The notes beneath the pieces were generated by a model, which was not told where the DNA came from, searched no databases, and saw only the letters and a list, made by a program, of their open reading frames with translations. The position numbers and the translations under genes were made by a program. 44,636 nucleotides of DNA, from the NCBI GenBank assembly GCA_944381075.1, contig CALWJT010000037.1, positions 121,879 through 166,514 on the forward strand, given 5' to 3'. Every line of letters starts with the position of its first letter. Within the stretch, counting starts at the first letter, position 1. The stretch is from an uncultured Clostridia bacterium (GTDB lineage Bacteria > Bacillota > Clostridia > Oscillospirales > CAG-272). Positions 8,054 to 16,683 of the stretch are shown piece by piece.

Positions 8054-8130
8054 GTGCCTTTAGCTCAGCTGGATAGAGCAACTGCCTTCTAAGCAGTAGG
8101 TCGAGGGTTCGAATCCCCCAAGGCACGCCA
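8054..8130 (+). tRNA. tRNA-Arg (anticodon TCT)
   Basis: Acceptor GTGCCTT pairs with AAGGCAC. The anticodon stem ACTGC/GCAGT holds loop CTTCTAA, anticodon TCT, which reads AGA/AGG arginine codons. CCA is encoded. Length is 77 nt. Confidence 0.95.
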
Positions 8131-8136
8131 GTATAT

Positions 8137-8214
8137 GGTGGATATAGCTCAGTTGGTTAGAGCGCCAGGTTGTGGCCCTGGAGGCCGTCGGTTCGAGTCC
8201 GATTATCCACCCCA
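8137..8214 (+). tRNA. tRNA-His (anticodon GTG)
   Basis: Acceptor GTGGATA pairs with TATCCAC. An additional G at 8137 faces C at 8211, the genome-encoded G-1:C73 pair that histidyl-tRNA synthetase requires. The anticodon loop TTGTGGC gives GTG, and CCA is encoded. Only six bases separate it from tRNA-Arg. Confidence 0.95.
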
Positions 8215-8223
8215 GAAAGAGGG

Positions 8224-8253
8224 AAACCGCATGCAGACAGCATGCGGTTTTTC
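8224..8253 (+). terminator. Terminator of the tRNA operon
   Basis: AAACCGCATGC (8224-8234) and GCATGCGGTTT (8240-8250) form a perfect 11-bp stem with a five-base loop, running into a short T tract. Confidence 0.85.
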
Positions 8254-8277
8254 ATATTGAAATTGCTCGAAACTCTA

Positions 8278-8313
8278 AAAAAGCCCGAAACAGATTTGTT
8301 TCGGGCTTTTTTT
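8278..8313 (+). terminator. Second, stronger terminator in tandem
   Basis: AAGCCCGAAAC (8281-8291) and GTTTCGGGCTT (8298-8308) form a perfect stem with a six-base loop, with A residues before and TTTTTTT after. It would also work on the opposite strand. Confidence 0.9.
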
Positions 8314-8410
8314 GTCTAAAGCTTAGGAGGGAGAAAATCGCGTGTTTTGAATCGGATTTCCCGCTTAAAATGTTAGATTTATACTATTGTATATGTTTGA
8401 TAAATGAAAA

Positions 8411-8451
8411 GAATAGATTGATTTCAACGAAAAGTTGATATCGATCTATTC
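8411..8451. repeat. Near-perfect 18-bp inverted repeat just upstream of the -35 box
   Basis: The arms 8411-8428 and 8434-8451 pair over 18 positions with one T-T mismatch and one G-T wobble around loop GAAAA. The arm ends are GAATAGAT and ATCTATTC. It ends eight bases before the TTGACA at 8460. No T tract follows, so an activator or repressor site is as likely as an RNA hairpin. Confidence 0.7.
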
Positions 8452-8459
8452 TCAATCTC

Positions 8460-8488
8460 TTGACAGGCAATTTTTTATAAGTTATAAT
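8460..8488 (+). promoter_or_regulatory. Perfect consensus sigma-A promoter of the ABC transporter operon
   Basis: TTGACA (8460-8465), 17-bp spacer, TATAAT (8483-8488). Transcription should start near 8495, leaving a leader of about 120 bases before the first ATG. Confidence 0.85.
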
Positions 8489-8617
8489 AAAACATACAAT
8501 ATTCGACATATAATTTGTGAATTTGCACAAATTACAAGCGAGAAATGGGATGGGGACCGTTTCTGAGGTGCGAAAAACAAGCCGCGGATGTTGTGAATTT
8601 TTACATTAGGAGCTTTT

Positions 8618-10435
8618 ATGAAAAAGAAGGAAAAAGAAAAGCGGCCGTATTCTGCCGTGAACAACTTCGGGTATACCTTGAGGATGCTTTTCGGATACAA
8701 TGCATGGTATCCTGTCATTACGATCCTCTCGACGCTGCTGTCTTTAGGCGTTGCGGTCTGGGCAACCTACGAGAACAAATTTTTTCTGGACGAGCTCGAA
8801 AGCGGCAGTCCGTCAGGACGTGTTCTGATCGCGGTCGCGGGGATCGTGGGCATCGGGCTTCTGCTGTGGATCCTGCAGAGCGCTCTCAATTATCTTCAGA
8901 GATTTCAAGGAAATTGCACGTGGGAAAAGCTGTACCGGCTCTCCTTTGATACGCTCGGCGCGGCGGACTACGACAAATTGGAGTCCCCCGAATACAAAAA
9001 TATTTATTCGCAGTATGTAACGTATCTGTCGTCGTCTTTAGGGAACGAATTTTATTATGTCATGCAGTTCTTATACAGCGTCCTTTCCGCTGTCGTTTTC
9101 GGTACGGTGATCTCCTCTCTGCATCCATTGATCGTTGTGGGACTTGTGGTGATGGCGGTGCTGTATTACGTCATCAAGCGTCCTCTTGCAAAGATCCAGC
9201 AAAAAATGAATCTGCGGCTTGTGGCAAACGACAGAAAATTTCAGTATGTCACAGCCATCTCCGGTGATTTTTCCAATGCGAAGGAGATGCGTTTATATCA
9301 TATGCAGGAGTGGATCGGAAGCAAGGCGGAGGAATGCAAAAGAGAGCATATTGCTGTCCACAGTGCGATTCAATGGAAAGCGTTCAGCGTCGGCGCCGCT
9401 CACAATTTTTTGAATCTTCTGCGGGACGGCGGCGCCTATATTTATCTCATTGTCCTGTTTTTCAACGGAGAGATGACGGCAGGGGATTTTATGCTGTATT
9501 TTACGGCGATCACCTCTCTTTCCAGTACGCTGACCGGCTTTGCGAACCGCCTGAACGATATACATAAGTATGACCTGCAGGTGACAGAGCTGCGGAAAGC
9601 GGAGAAAATCGCCACAAGCCGGAACCGCGGTCAGGGGATCCCAGTTCCGGATGGAAAAATCGATATCGAGTTCCGGAACGTGACGTTTCGCTATCCAAAT
9701 GCGCAGGACGATACCATCCGGAATCTGAGCTTTCATATAAGGCCCGGCGAGCGGATTGCGCTTGTCGGCATGAACGGTGCAGGGAAAACAACGCTTGTCA
9801 AGCTGCTTTGCGGATTGTATCTGCCGACGGAGGGGGAAATCCTCTTGAACGGACATCCTGTCCATGATTACAACATCCGGGACTATTATTCGCTTTTTTC
9901 CGCCGTTTTTCAGGATATCAGCTTCATGCCGATTTCTCTTGCGGAGAATATCGCCTGTACGACCGATTCGTCAAGGATAGATCGGACGCGCGTTCTGTAC
10001 GCCATCGAGGAGGCAGGTCTTGGAAAACGGATCGAAGCCCTGAAAGATGGGATCGATACCTTGTATGATAAGGAAGTAAATCCGGAGGCGACGGATTTTT
10101 CAGGCGGGGAAAAGCAGAAGCTTGCGCTTGCCCGCGCAATTTATCTTGGCCGTCCCGTGCTGGTGCTGGACGAGCCGACAAGCGCTCTCGATCCTATTGC
10201 GGAGAATGAGATGTATCTGAAGTTTGACAAAATATCGAAAGAGCAAACCTCTCTTTTCATCTCTCATCGGCTTGCCTCTACACGCTTCTGCGACCGGATC
10301 CTCCATTTGGAAAACGGCAGGATCATCGAAGAGGGAACGCATGCGGCGCTGATGGAAAAGAATGGCCGATACGCGGAAATGTTCCGCATGCAAAGCCAGT
10401 ATTACAAGGACGAAAAGGAGGCAAGAGGGGAATGA
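8618..10435 (+). CDS. ABC exporter half-transporter, fused membrane and ATPase domains (subunit 1)
   Basis: The 605-residue product combines a six-helix exporter-type membrane domain (about residues 20-330) with an ATPase domain (about 340-600). The ATPase shows Walker A GMNGAGKTT (about 385-393), signature FSGGEKQKLALARA, Walker B VLVLDEPTSALD and a switch histidine in FISHRLAS. The ribosome binding site AGGAG at 8608-8612 fixes the start. Its stop overlaps the next gene's start by four bases, so the two should be translated together and form a heterodimer. Substrates of this exporter type include peptides, lipids and drugs. No precursor peptide or modification gene adjoins, so the substrate is not inferable. 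Confidence 0.93.
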   Translation: MKKKEKEKRPYSAVNNFGYTLRMLFGYNAWYPVITILSTLLSLGVAVWATYENKFFLDELESGSPSGRVLIAVAGIVGIGLLLWILQSALNYLQRFQGNCTWEKLYRLSFDTLGAADYDKLESPEYKNIYSQYVTYLSSSLGNEFYYVMQFLYSVLSAVVFGTVISSLHPLIVVGLVVMAVLYYVIKRPLAKIQQKMNLRLVANDRKFQYVTAISGDFSNAKEMRLYHMQEWIGSKAEECKREHIAVHSAIQWKAFSVGAAHNFLNLLRDGGAYIYLIVLFFNGEMTAGDFMLYFTAITSLSSTLTGFANRLNDIHKYDLQVTELRKAEKIATSRNRGQGIPVPDGKIDIEFRNVTFRYPNAQDDTIRNLSFHIRPGERIALVGMNGAGKTTLVKLLCGLYLPTEGEILLNGHPVHDYNIRDYYSLFSAVFQDISFMPISLAENIACTTDSSRIDRTRVLYAIEEAGLGKRIEALKDGIDTLYDKEVNPEATDFSGGEKQKLALARAIYLGRPVLVLDEPTSALDPIAENEMYLKFDKISKEQTSLFISHRLASTRFCDRILHLENGRIIEEGTHAALMEKNGRYAEMFRMQSQYYKDEKEARGE

Positions 10436-12312
10436 GCAGCGCGGAGAAAAAGCAAAAGACGAGCTTTTTATCGGATATCAAAGTGTTTTTCCGAACACTG
10501 AAGATCAGCTACAGGCTGGACCGTCCCTTTTTCTGGATGCAGCTTGTCAATGCGGTCGGGAATGAAATTCGTCCTCTTATCAACTCGATTCTCGCAGCAC
10601 TCATCATCAATGGCCTGTATTCCGGAAAATCAGAAAAAACGCTGGTCCTTTACGCAGTTATCGTGGTGGCTGCTAATTTTCTCATCAATCTGGAAGTCCT
10701 TTTCACGGCCAACCGACGCTATATCCGAAAGAGCATGTGGTATATGGTCATCAGTCTGTTCTTCAATTCCTATTCGGAAAAAATGGATTATGCGCATTTT
10801 GAGGATGCCAAAGTCAAGGATCTGAGGAGAAAAATCGATTATAATATCCGAAATGGAAGAGGAATCAGCGATTTTTGGGTGTGGTATCATGTCGTGTCGG
10901 CGATATCCGGCATTGCCGCCTCTGTCGCGATCCTTGGAACGATGATGACGCAGCTGATCCATGCACGCAGTTCGACAGGTGAGCAGAGTGCAATCACAGA
11001 TTTCATCCGCTCTCCTGATTTTATCGGAATCGTCGTCGTCGTTCTTGCCGTTTCCTTCTGGATTGCCAAGCGGACGCAGCAGACACAGCGTGTGCTCTGG
11101 AATGAAGAGGGAGAATTCTGGAGCCGCAATAACCGCAGGCTGTCTAAGATGAAAAATTATATGACGGATACGAAGCTTGCGATGGATATGAATATCTATG
11201 GACTGGACGGAATCGTCAAAGCAAGCGTCGATGAATTCGTAAAAAAGGACAAAGCGTTTAGCAGACGATACTACCCAAAGCTTTTTGGATTGGAATGCGT
11301 CGGCCTGATCGGCGGCAGTGCAGGGCTCGCCAAGCTGTTCACCGCTTTCTTTGTCGGCTCTCAGGTGCTCGCCGGTGCATTCGGGATCGGATCCTTTGTC
11401 CTGTATACTGCGACGATCATGCAGTTCTCCGGTGCGATCTCCAACATTGCCTATGCCATCGGCGCAGTTCGCGGGAACCGGCAGATCTACGATGACGAGC
11501 TTGGCTATCTCGACATAAAAAATGAGATGAAAAGCGGCACGGCATATCCTGCCGAGACAGCACAGCACATCTTTGAATTTCAAGATGTCAGCTTTCGTTA
11601 TCCGGGCAGCGAGTCTTATTCCTTGCAGCATGTAAATTTCCGGCTGGAATCCGGCGAACGGGTCGCGCTTGTCGGCATGAACGGAAGCGGGAAAACGACC
11701 TTTATCAAGCTGCTTTGCCGTTTATACGATCCCACAGAGGGAGCCATTCTTTTGGATGGAAAGAACATAAAAGAATATGACAACGAGGAATATTGGAAGC
11801 TCTTTTCCGTCGTATTCCAGGATTTTAGGCTGTTTGCATTCCCGCTGGCGGAAAATGTGGCGGCAGGACATGAATATGATGTGGAAAAAGTCAGGCAATG
11901 TCTTGCGGAAGCGGGAATGGAAGAACGCCTTCCAACGCTTCCCAAGGGGCTGCAAACCTGCATTTATAAAGGCTTCGATCCGGAGGGGATCGAGATTTCC
12001 GGCGGCGAAGCACAGAAAATCGCACTTGCCCGTGCGCTGTATAAAGATGCGCCTTTCGTGATTTTAGATGAACCGACAGCGGCGCTCGACCCAATCGCGG
12101 AGGCGGAAATCTATTCGCACTTCAACGAGATGATTTCGGGCAAAACCGCGGTCTATATCAGTCACCGGCTTTCCTCCTGCCGGTTCTGTACGCGCATCGC
12201 CGTCTTTGAGGAGGGCAGGATCGTGCAGTGCGGCAGTCATCAAGAGCTGCTTTCCGATCCGTCCGGAAAATACCATGCGTTATGGTACGCACAAGCACAA
12301 TATTATCAGTAA
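10432..12312 (+). CDS. ABC exporter half-transporter (subunit 2)
   Basis: The 626-residue partner of the preceding exporter starts inside its stop codon. It has a six-helix membrane domain (about 25-350) and an ATPase domain (about 380-620) with Walker A GMNGSGKTT, signature ISGGEAQKIALARAL, Walker B FVILDEPTAALD and switch histidine in YISHRLSS. Both ATPase halves look catalytically intact, with a glutamate after Walker B in each, so this is not an obviously degenerate-site heterodimer. A loop of about 35 residues (IHARSSTGEQSAITDFIRSPDF) between membrane helices is longer than in the partner. A terminator follows after eight bases and closes a two-gene operon. Confidence 0.93.
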   Translation: MSSAEKKQKTSFLSDIKVFFRTLKISYRLDRPFFWMQLVNAVGNEIRPLINSILAALIINGLYSGKSEKTLVLYAVIVVAANFLINLEVLFTANRRYIRKSMWYMVISLFFNSYSEKMDYAHFEDAKVKDLRRKIDYNIRNGRGISDFWVWYHVVSAISGIAASVAILGTMMTQLIHARSSTGEQSAITDFIRSPDFIGIVVVVLAVSFWIAKRTQQTQRVLWNEEGEFWSRNNRRLSKMKNYMTDTKLAMDMNIYGLDGIVKASVDEFVKKDKAFSRRYYPKLFGLECVGLIGGSAGLAKLFTAFFVGSQVLAGAFGIGSFVLYTATIMQFSGAISNIAYAIGAVRGNRQIYDDELGYLDIKNEMKSGTAYPAETAQHIFEFQDVSFRYPGSESYSLQHVNFRLESGERVALVGMNGSGKTTFIKLLCRLYDPTEGAILLDGKNIKEYDNEEYWKLFSVVFQDFRLFAFPLAENVAAGHEYDVEKVRQCLAEAGMEERLPTLPKGLQTCIYKGFDPEGIEISGGEAQKIALARALYKDAPFVILDEPTAALDPIAEAEIYSHFNEMISGKTAVYISHRLSSCRFCTRIAVFEEGRIVQCGSHQELLSDPSGKYHALWYAQAQYYQ

Positions 12313-12320
12313 TTTTTGTC

Positions 12321-12363
12321 AAAATCCGTATTTGCACGCGCCTTGCGAATACGGATTTTTTAT
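12321..12363 (+). terminator. Terminator of the ABC transporter operon
   Basis: AAAATCCGTATT (12321-12332) and AATACGGATTTT (12348-12359) form a perfect 12-bp stem with a 15-base loop, then TTTATTTT. Confidence 0.85.
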
Positions 12364-12385
12364 TTTCAGAATTTGAAAGGAAGGC

Positions 12386-12414
12386 TTGATTTCCCGGTCG
12401 TCTTGTGCTACAAT
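12386..12414 (+). promoter_or_regulatory. Sigma-A promoter of the MATE gene
   Basis: -35 TTGATT (12386-12391), 17-bp spacer, extended -10 TGC-TACAAT (12406-12414). The leader of about 100 bases ends in a GGCAGC/GCTGCC hairpin (12488-12507) four bases before the ribosome binding site, which could modulate translation. Confidence 0.65.
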
Positions 12415-12522
12415 ATTCGATGTTCATGTTAAATTTCTGTAATGATTTTATAAAATAATTGAAAACAAGCATTTTCATGGTGATGTCGGCAGCTTTTATA
12501 TGCTGCCCGCCGGAGGGAGCTT

Positions 12523-13953
12523 ATGAGAAGGAAAGTCAATTATGAAATCGATATGACAAACGGTCCGCTTCTCGGAAAGATCATACGATTTTCAATCTCG
12601 CTGATGATAACCAACATGCTGCAGCTGCTCTACAATGCAGCGGATTTGATCGTTGTCGGTCAATTTTCGGAGTCGTCGTCTGCCGCGGTGGGCGCCATCG
12701 GCGCTACAGGCTCCTTGACGAATCTAATCGTCAATGCCTTTATCGGACTTTCGGTCGGCGCCAGCGTCCTCGTCGCTCGAGGCTATGGAACAGGCGATAA
12801 GGAGGCAACGCACCGAGCGGTACATACATCGATCTCCATCGCCTTTATTTCCGGTATACTTGTCGCTATCATCGGCCTGATCTTTTCCCGTACGTTTCTG
12901 GAATGGATGGACACCTCCGACGCGATTATCGATCAGTCGGCGCTTTATATGAAGATCTATTTTATCGGCGCGCCGGCCAATATGCTCTATAATTTCGGAA
13001 GCTCCATTTTAAGAGCAACAGGAGATACGAAGCGTCCGCTGTATTTTCTTACCGTATCTGGTGTCGTCAATATCATATTGAATATCGTGTTCGTCCTCTT
13101 TTTCCATCTGGATGTGGAAGGTGTCGCGATCGCGACCGTGATTTCTCAGGTCATTTCCGCGGTTCTCGTGATTCTTTGTCTGATGCGTCAGGATACCATG
13201 TGCAAGCTGGAGCTGAAAAAGCTGTGTATCCACGCGGATATGCTGAGGCAGATTTTCCGTATCGGACTTCCGGCCTGCATTCAAAATTCCGTGTTTTCTC
13301 TTTCCAATATGCTTATCCAGTCGTCGGTCAATTCGTTCGACGCACCTTATGTAGAGGCCGGACGCACGCCGTATACCTCCGGCAACGCGGCATCCTCCAA
13401 TATCGAAAACTTTATCTATACGGCAATGAACGCGTTCTATCATGCTTCCCTGAATTTTACAGGACAAAACTATGCGGCAGGGAAATACAAGCGCACAAAA
13501 AGAATCCTTGGTCAATGCGTTGCCTGTGTATTGGTCGTCGGCATATCGCTGGGGGCGGTTTGTCTGATTTTCGGCGAGCCCCTTTTGAAAATTTATATTC
13601 CGCGCGATGAGGAAGCGGTCGCTTTCGGATATGAACGTCTTGTTTTGATCTGCAGCACTTATTTCCTGTGCGGCGTTATGGATGTTCTGGTGGGACAGCT
13701 CAGAGGACTTGGCCGTTCCACCGTCCCGATGATCGTTTCGATCATCGGTATCTGCGGTTTCCGTATCGGCTGGATATATACCTATTTTGCCGTTCACCGC
13801 GAATGGCTGGTCCTGTTCTGGTCGTATCCGATTTCGTGGCTCTTGACCGCGGCCGTCCACCTCATTTGTTATCTTGTCATTGCGCATAAATTCCCGAAGG
13901 AAAAAGACGGAACAGAGGATTCGTCGCCTGTTCAAAGCACGGTTTCCGGCTAA
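12523..13953 (+). CDS. MATE-family multidrug/cation antiporter
   Basis: The 476-residue, 12-helix membrane protein is of the MATE type (NorM/DinF superfamily), which exports organic cations or drugs in exchange for sodium ions or protons. It opens with the usual amphipathic helix (MTNGPLLGKIIRFSISLMITNMLQLLYNAADLIVVGQFS). It shows the internal repeat expected of MATE proteins, with a second half starting near residue 240 (LRQIFRIGLPACIQNSVFSLSNMLIQSSVNSF). GASVLVARGYGTGDKEA (about 85-101) and NYAAGKYKRTKRI (about 318-330) are the two repeat-linked loops. The ribosome binding site GGAGG at 12512-12516 fixes the start. The topoisomerase gene begins 27 bases downstream. Confidence 0.92.
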   Translation: MRRKVNYEIDMTNGPLLGKIIRFSISLMITNMLQLLYNAADLIVVGQFSESSSAAVGAIGATGSLTNLIVNAFIGLSVGASVLVARGYGTGDKEATHRAVHTSISIAFISGILVAIIGLIFSRTFLEWMDTSDAIIDQSALYMKIYFIGAPANMLYNFGSSILRATGDTKRPLYFLTVSGVVNIILNIVFVLFFHLDVEGVAIATVISQVISAVLVILCLMRQDTMCKLELKKLCIHADMLRQIFRIGLPACIQNSVFSLSNMLIQSSVNSFDAPYVEAGRTPYTSGNAASSNIENFIYTAMNAFYHASLNFTGQNYAAGKYKRTKRILGQCVACVLVVGISLGAVCLIFGEPLLKIYIPRDEEAVAFGYERLVLICSTYFLCGVMDVLVGQLRGLGRSTVPMIVSIIGICGFRIGWIYTYFAVHREWLVLFWSYPISWLLTAAVHLICYLVIAHKFPKEKDGTEDSSPVQSTVSG

Positions 13954-13980
13954 GGCGCAGGGAGAAAGGATGTTGCTGCC

Positions 13981-16131
13981 GTGATTCTTATCATCGCCGA
14001 AAAGCCAAGTCTTGCCCGCAATATCATTGCGGGCATCGACGGCAAAATGACGAAAAGGAACGGATATTATGAGGGATCCGGCTATCTTGTGACATGGGCG
14101 TTCGGGCATTTATTTTCTCTGTGCGACATTGAGGACTACGAGGAAAAACCTGTAGAAAGCTCGAAATGGACCATGACGAATCTTCCGTGTTTTCCGAAAG
14201 AATTTCGATTCAGGATCAAAAAGGACAGCTCAAAGCAAACCGATTCGGGAGCCGCCCGCCAATTTGAGCTGATCCAAAAGCTTTGCCATCGTCCGGACGT
14301 AGACCAGATCGTCAACGCCGGCGATGCGGACAGGGAAGGAGAGATTATCGTCCGGCTCTGCGTTGAAAACGCGCGGGTGGAAAACAAAAGGCTCCTGCGC
14401 CTTTGGCTGCCGGACCAGACGCCGGAAACGGTAAGAGCCGCCCTTTCGGAAATGAAGGAAGAAAGCGAATATCAGAATCTTGCGGACGAAGGATTTGCGA
14501 GGACCTATATCGACTGGCTTTACGGCGTCAATCTGACACGCTACGCCACGCTGAAAACGGGAAAGCTGTTGCGTGTCGGACGCGTTATCATTCCCATTGT
14601 CAAAGCGATCTATGACCGCGATATGGCGATCCGCAATTTTGTTCCGGAAATTTATTACGGCATCGTCAGCAGTGAAAAAACCGGAGGAGAAACCGTTGAG
14701 CTTGTCAGCAAACAGAAGTTCAGCAAGGAGGAACGCGAGCTGGCACAGGCGCTTTGTGAAAAATACAATGCGGCCAAGGCGGTGGTGACGGATAAGAAAA
14801 AAAAGAAGGACATCTTGTCTGCCGGAAAGCTTTATTCGCTTTCAAAGCTTCAGAACATGCTCGGAAAAAAATATAAGATGCCGATGAACGAGAGCCTGGA
14901 AATCATTCAAAAATTATATGAAAACGGCTATGTGACCTATCCGAGGACGAATTCGGAATACCTTGCCAGCGCGGAAAAGGACAAGATGAAAAAAATCCTC
15001 GAAAATGTCGGAAAGCTCGGCTATCCGGTCAAATTCAAGGATAAGAAAACCATATTCGACGACAGCAAAATCGAATCTCATTCGGCGCTGACGCCCACCT
15101 ATAAGATCCCTGCGAAGGACGCGCTCTCGGAAAAGGAAAATCAAATCTATTCTGCAATTATGCGGCGCTTTGTCGCCGTATTTTGTTCCGAGGAATGCGT
15201 AGCGGAAAAGACAGAGATCAAAATCGATGTTGGAGGCTACGAGGAGTTCACGCTGAAGGGAACGGTGATCCTAGAGCCGGGCTGGACAAGATACGACGAT
15301 TACTCCAAGGCGGATAAGATCCTGCCTAAGCTGGAGGTTGGGGATGAGGTCGCCATCGATTTTCGTCCAAAGGAAAAGGAGACCACGCCGCCGAAGCATT
15401 ACACCATTGAAACGCTGAACAATTATCTGAAAAATCCGTTTCGAGAGGAACAAAGCGCGGCGGCGGAAAATCCCGATACTCCAGAAAATGACGAGGAGGA
15501 TTACCGGGCGATCTTCGAGGGCTTGGAGCTGGGAACAGAAGCCACACGGACCGGTATCATTGAAAACGCCAAAAACAGCGGCTATATTGCTTTAAAAAAG
15601 GACGTTTATACCATTTTGCCCGACGGAGAATATCTGATCAAGGCGCTTGTCCGCATGAAAATTTCGATGGATAAGTATAAGACAAGCGAAATGGGACGCG
15701 CCTTGAAGAAGGTTTATCACGGAAAAATGAGCGTGGAGGAAAGCGTCGCGCTGGCGGAGGCGGAGATTGCGCAGGTATTCCGGCGTCCGGAAGAGCCTCC
15801 GGAAACAGACAAGGATACCGGCTTTTACGGTGATATCGTCGGAACATGTCCCCTGTGCGGAAAAAATGTCATCCGATATAAAAACGGATATAGCTGCAGC
15901 GGCTATAAGGACGGCTGCACGTTTTCCGTGTATGGCTTTCTGTGTCACCGCGTGATATCAAAGTCTAACATGCAAATGCTGCTCGAAACAGGGCGAAGCT
16001 CTAAGATCAAAGGCTTCATCAGTAAAAACGGAAAATCGTTTGATTCCTATTTAAAGCTGGAAAACGGAAAGGTCGTTTTCGATTTCGGGAAAGAAGGACC
16101 TGCGGAAAAGCCGTCCGGCGGGGAGGGATAA
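13981..16131 (+). CDS. topB: DNA topoisomerase III (type IA)
   Basis: This type IA topoisomerase of 716 residues nicks and rejoins single strands to decatenate or relax negatively supercoiled DNA. The N-terminal Toprim domain starts EKPSLARNIIAG and carries DADREGE (residues 115-121) for metal binding. The catalytic tyrosine is Tyr320 in VTYPRTNSEYL. The C-terminus has one zinc-ribbon-like cluster (CPLCG from Cys623, with further cysteines in YSCSGYKDGC). Translation starts at GTG, supported by GGGAGAAAGG at about 13960-13969. A nearby ATG at 13970 is out of frame. Topoisomerase III genes occur in chromosomes and on conjugative elements. Here the neighbours are ordinary, so a chromosomal housekeeping copy is favoured. 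Confidence 0.95.
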   Translation: MILIIAEKPSLARNIIAGIDGKMTKRNGYYEGSGYLVTWAFGHLFSLCDIEDYEEKPVESSKWTMTNLPCFPKEFRFRIKKDSSKQTDSGAARQFELIQKLCHRPDVDQIVNAGDADREGEIIVRLCVENARVENKRLLRLWLPDQTPETVRAALSEMKEESEYQNLADEGFARTYIDWLYGVNLTRYATLKTGKLLRVGRVIIPIVKAIYDRDMAIRNFVPEIYYGIVSSEKTGGETVELVSKQKFSKEERELAQALCEKYNAAKAVVTDKKKKKDILSAGKLYSLSKLQNMLGKKYKMPMNESLEIIQKLYENGYVTYPRTNSEYLASAEKDKMKKILENVGKLGYPVKFKDKKTIFDDSKIESHSALTPTYKIPAKDALSEKENQIYSAIMRRFVAVFCSEECVAEKTEIKIDVGGYEEFTLKGTVILEPGWTRYDDYSKADKILPKLEVGDEVAIDFRPKEKETTPPKHYTIETLNNYLKNPFREEQSAAAENPDTPENDEEDYRAIFEGLELGTEATRTGIIENAKNSGYIALKKDVYTILPDGEYLIKALVRMKISMDKYKTSEMGRALKKVYHGKMSVEESVALAEAEIAQVFRRPEEPPETDKDTGFYGDIVGTCPLCGKNVIRYKNGYSCSGYKDGCTFSVYGFLCHRVISKSNMQMLLETGRSSKIKGFISKNGKSFDSYLKLENGKVVFDFGKEGPAEKPSGGEG

Positions 16132-16132
16132 T

Positions 16133-16636
16133 ATGTTTCGGGAAATGAGACGGAAAAGGCAGGCGCTTTCGCTTCCGGATTGTGAGAGGATCTTGCGGGA
16201 GGGAAGCGCCGGCGTGCTTGCATTGTCCGGGGATGACGGCTATCCGTATGCCGTTCCTATCAGCTATGTTTATGATGGTGACAAGCTCTATTTTCACAGT
16301 GCAAAAAGCGGGCATAAGCTGGATGCTGTCAGCCGCAGTTCCAAGGCATCCTTTTGCGTGATCGGCAGGGATGAGGTAGTGCCGGCAGGATATACCACAT
16401 ATTTTCAGAGCGTGATCGTGTTTGGGACCATACGGATCATAGAGGAAGAGCCGGAAAAACGTGCCGCGATCGAAAAATTGGCACGAAAATATGCTCCAGA
16501 TGACAGGGAAGAGGAAAGAGAGAAGGCAATTTTGCGGGAATGGCCGTTTTTCTGTATGCTGGAGATGACAATCCAGCATATATCAGGAAAAGAAGCAATC
16601 GAGCTTTTGCGTCAAAGGCCCGGTAAGGAGTTATAA
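16133..16636 (+). CDS. Pyridoxamine 5'-phosphate oxidase-family flavoprotein (NimA-like)
   Basis: The 167-residue split-barrel FMN-binding protein resembles the Nim group. The N-terminus MRRKRQALSLPDCERILREG and the strand pairs GVLALSGDDGYPYAVPISYVYDGDKLYFHSAKSGHKLDAV are characteristic. Nim proteins reduce nitroimidazoles in some anaerobes, while many homologues have no known physiological substrate, so resistance should not be assumed. It starts one base after the topoisomerase stop, with GGGAGGG at 16121-16127, and is the last gene of the rightward unit before a strong terminator. Confidence 0.88.
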   Translation: MFREMRRKRQALSLPDCERILREGSAGVLALSGDDGYPYAVPISYVYDGDKLYFHSAKSGHKLDAVSRSSKASFCVIGRDEVVPAGYTTYFQSVIVFGTIRIIEEEPEKRAAIEKLARKYAPDDREEEREKAILREWPFFCMLEMTIQHISGKEAIELLRQRPGKEL

Positions 16637-16637
16637 A

Positions 16638-16678
16638 ATTACAAAAAAGCCGGCGTCTCGCGCCGGCTTTTTTGTAAT
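16638..16678. terminator. Bidirectional terminator between convergent genes
   Basis: A perfect 18-bp inverted repeat: arms 16638-16655 and 16661-16678 around loop TCTCG, with a GCCGGCG core flanked by six A and six T residues. It ends both the rightward flavoprotein unit and the leftward ychF operon. Confidence 0.93.
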
Positions 16679-16683
16679 GACTC

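Larger units (their letters stand above)
8314..8617. other. 304-bp regulatory gap without a gene
   Basis: No credible coding sequence is seen. An AGGAGGG at about 8325 is followed only by GTG-TTT-TGA. The interval holds an 18-bp hairpin or palindrome (8411-8451), a consensus sigma-A promoter (8460-8488) and a leader of about 120 bases before the ABC transporter genes. The leader does not match a riboswitch class I know. Confidence 0.7.

Noticed and set aside
7933-8313. tRNA cluster as an integration site of a mobile element
   Set aside because: No integrase, direct repeat of a tRNA 3' end or foreign gene block follows, and the exporter genes look chromosomal.
8172-8438. 88-codon frame running from tRNA-His through two terminators
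   Set aside because: It starts inside a tRNA and crosses two strong terminators. The tail ORF from about 8370 has no ribosome binding site.
10630-11631. 333-codon open frame antisense to the second ABC exporter gene
   Set aside because: It is a shadow of a gene with complete Walker and signature motifs.
8600-12312. Bacteriocin or RiPP export locus
   Set aside because: No leader peptide, peptidase C39 domain, cyclase or radical SAM gene is near the exporter pair, so the substrate cannot be called.
13009-14109. 366-codon open frame on the minus strand across the MATE gene and topB start
   Set aside because: It is antisense to two clearly conserved genes, has no ribosome binding site, and its composition is that expected of a shadow frame.
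16133-16636. Metronidazole resistance gene nim
   Set aside because: The fold matches the Nim group, but most such homologues are housekeeping flavoproteins and no insertion sequence promoter is present.
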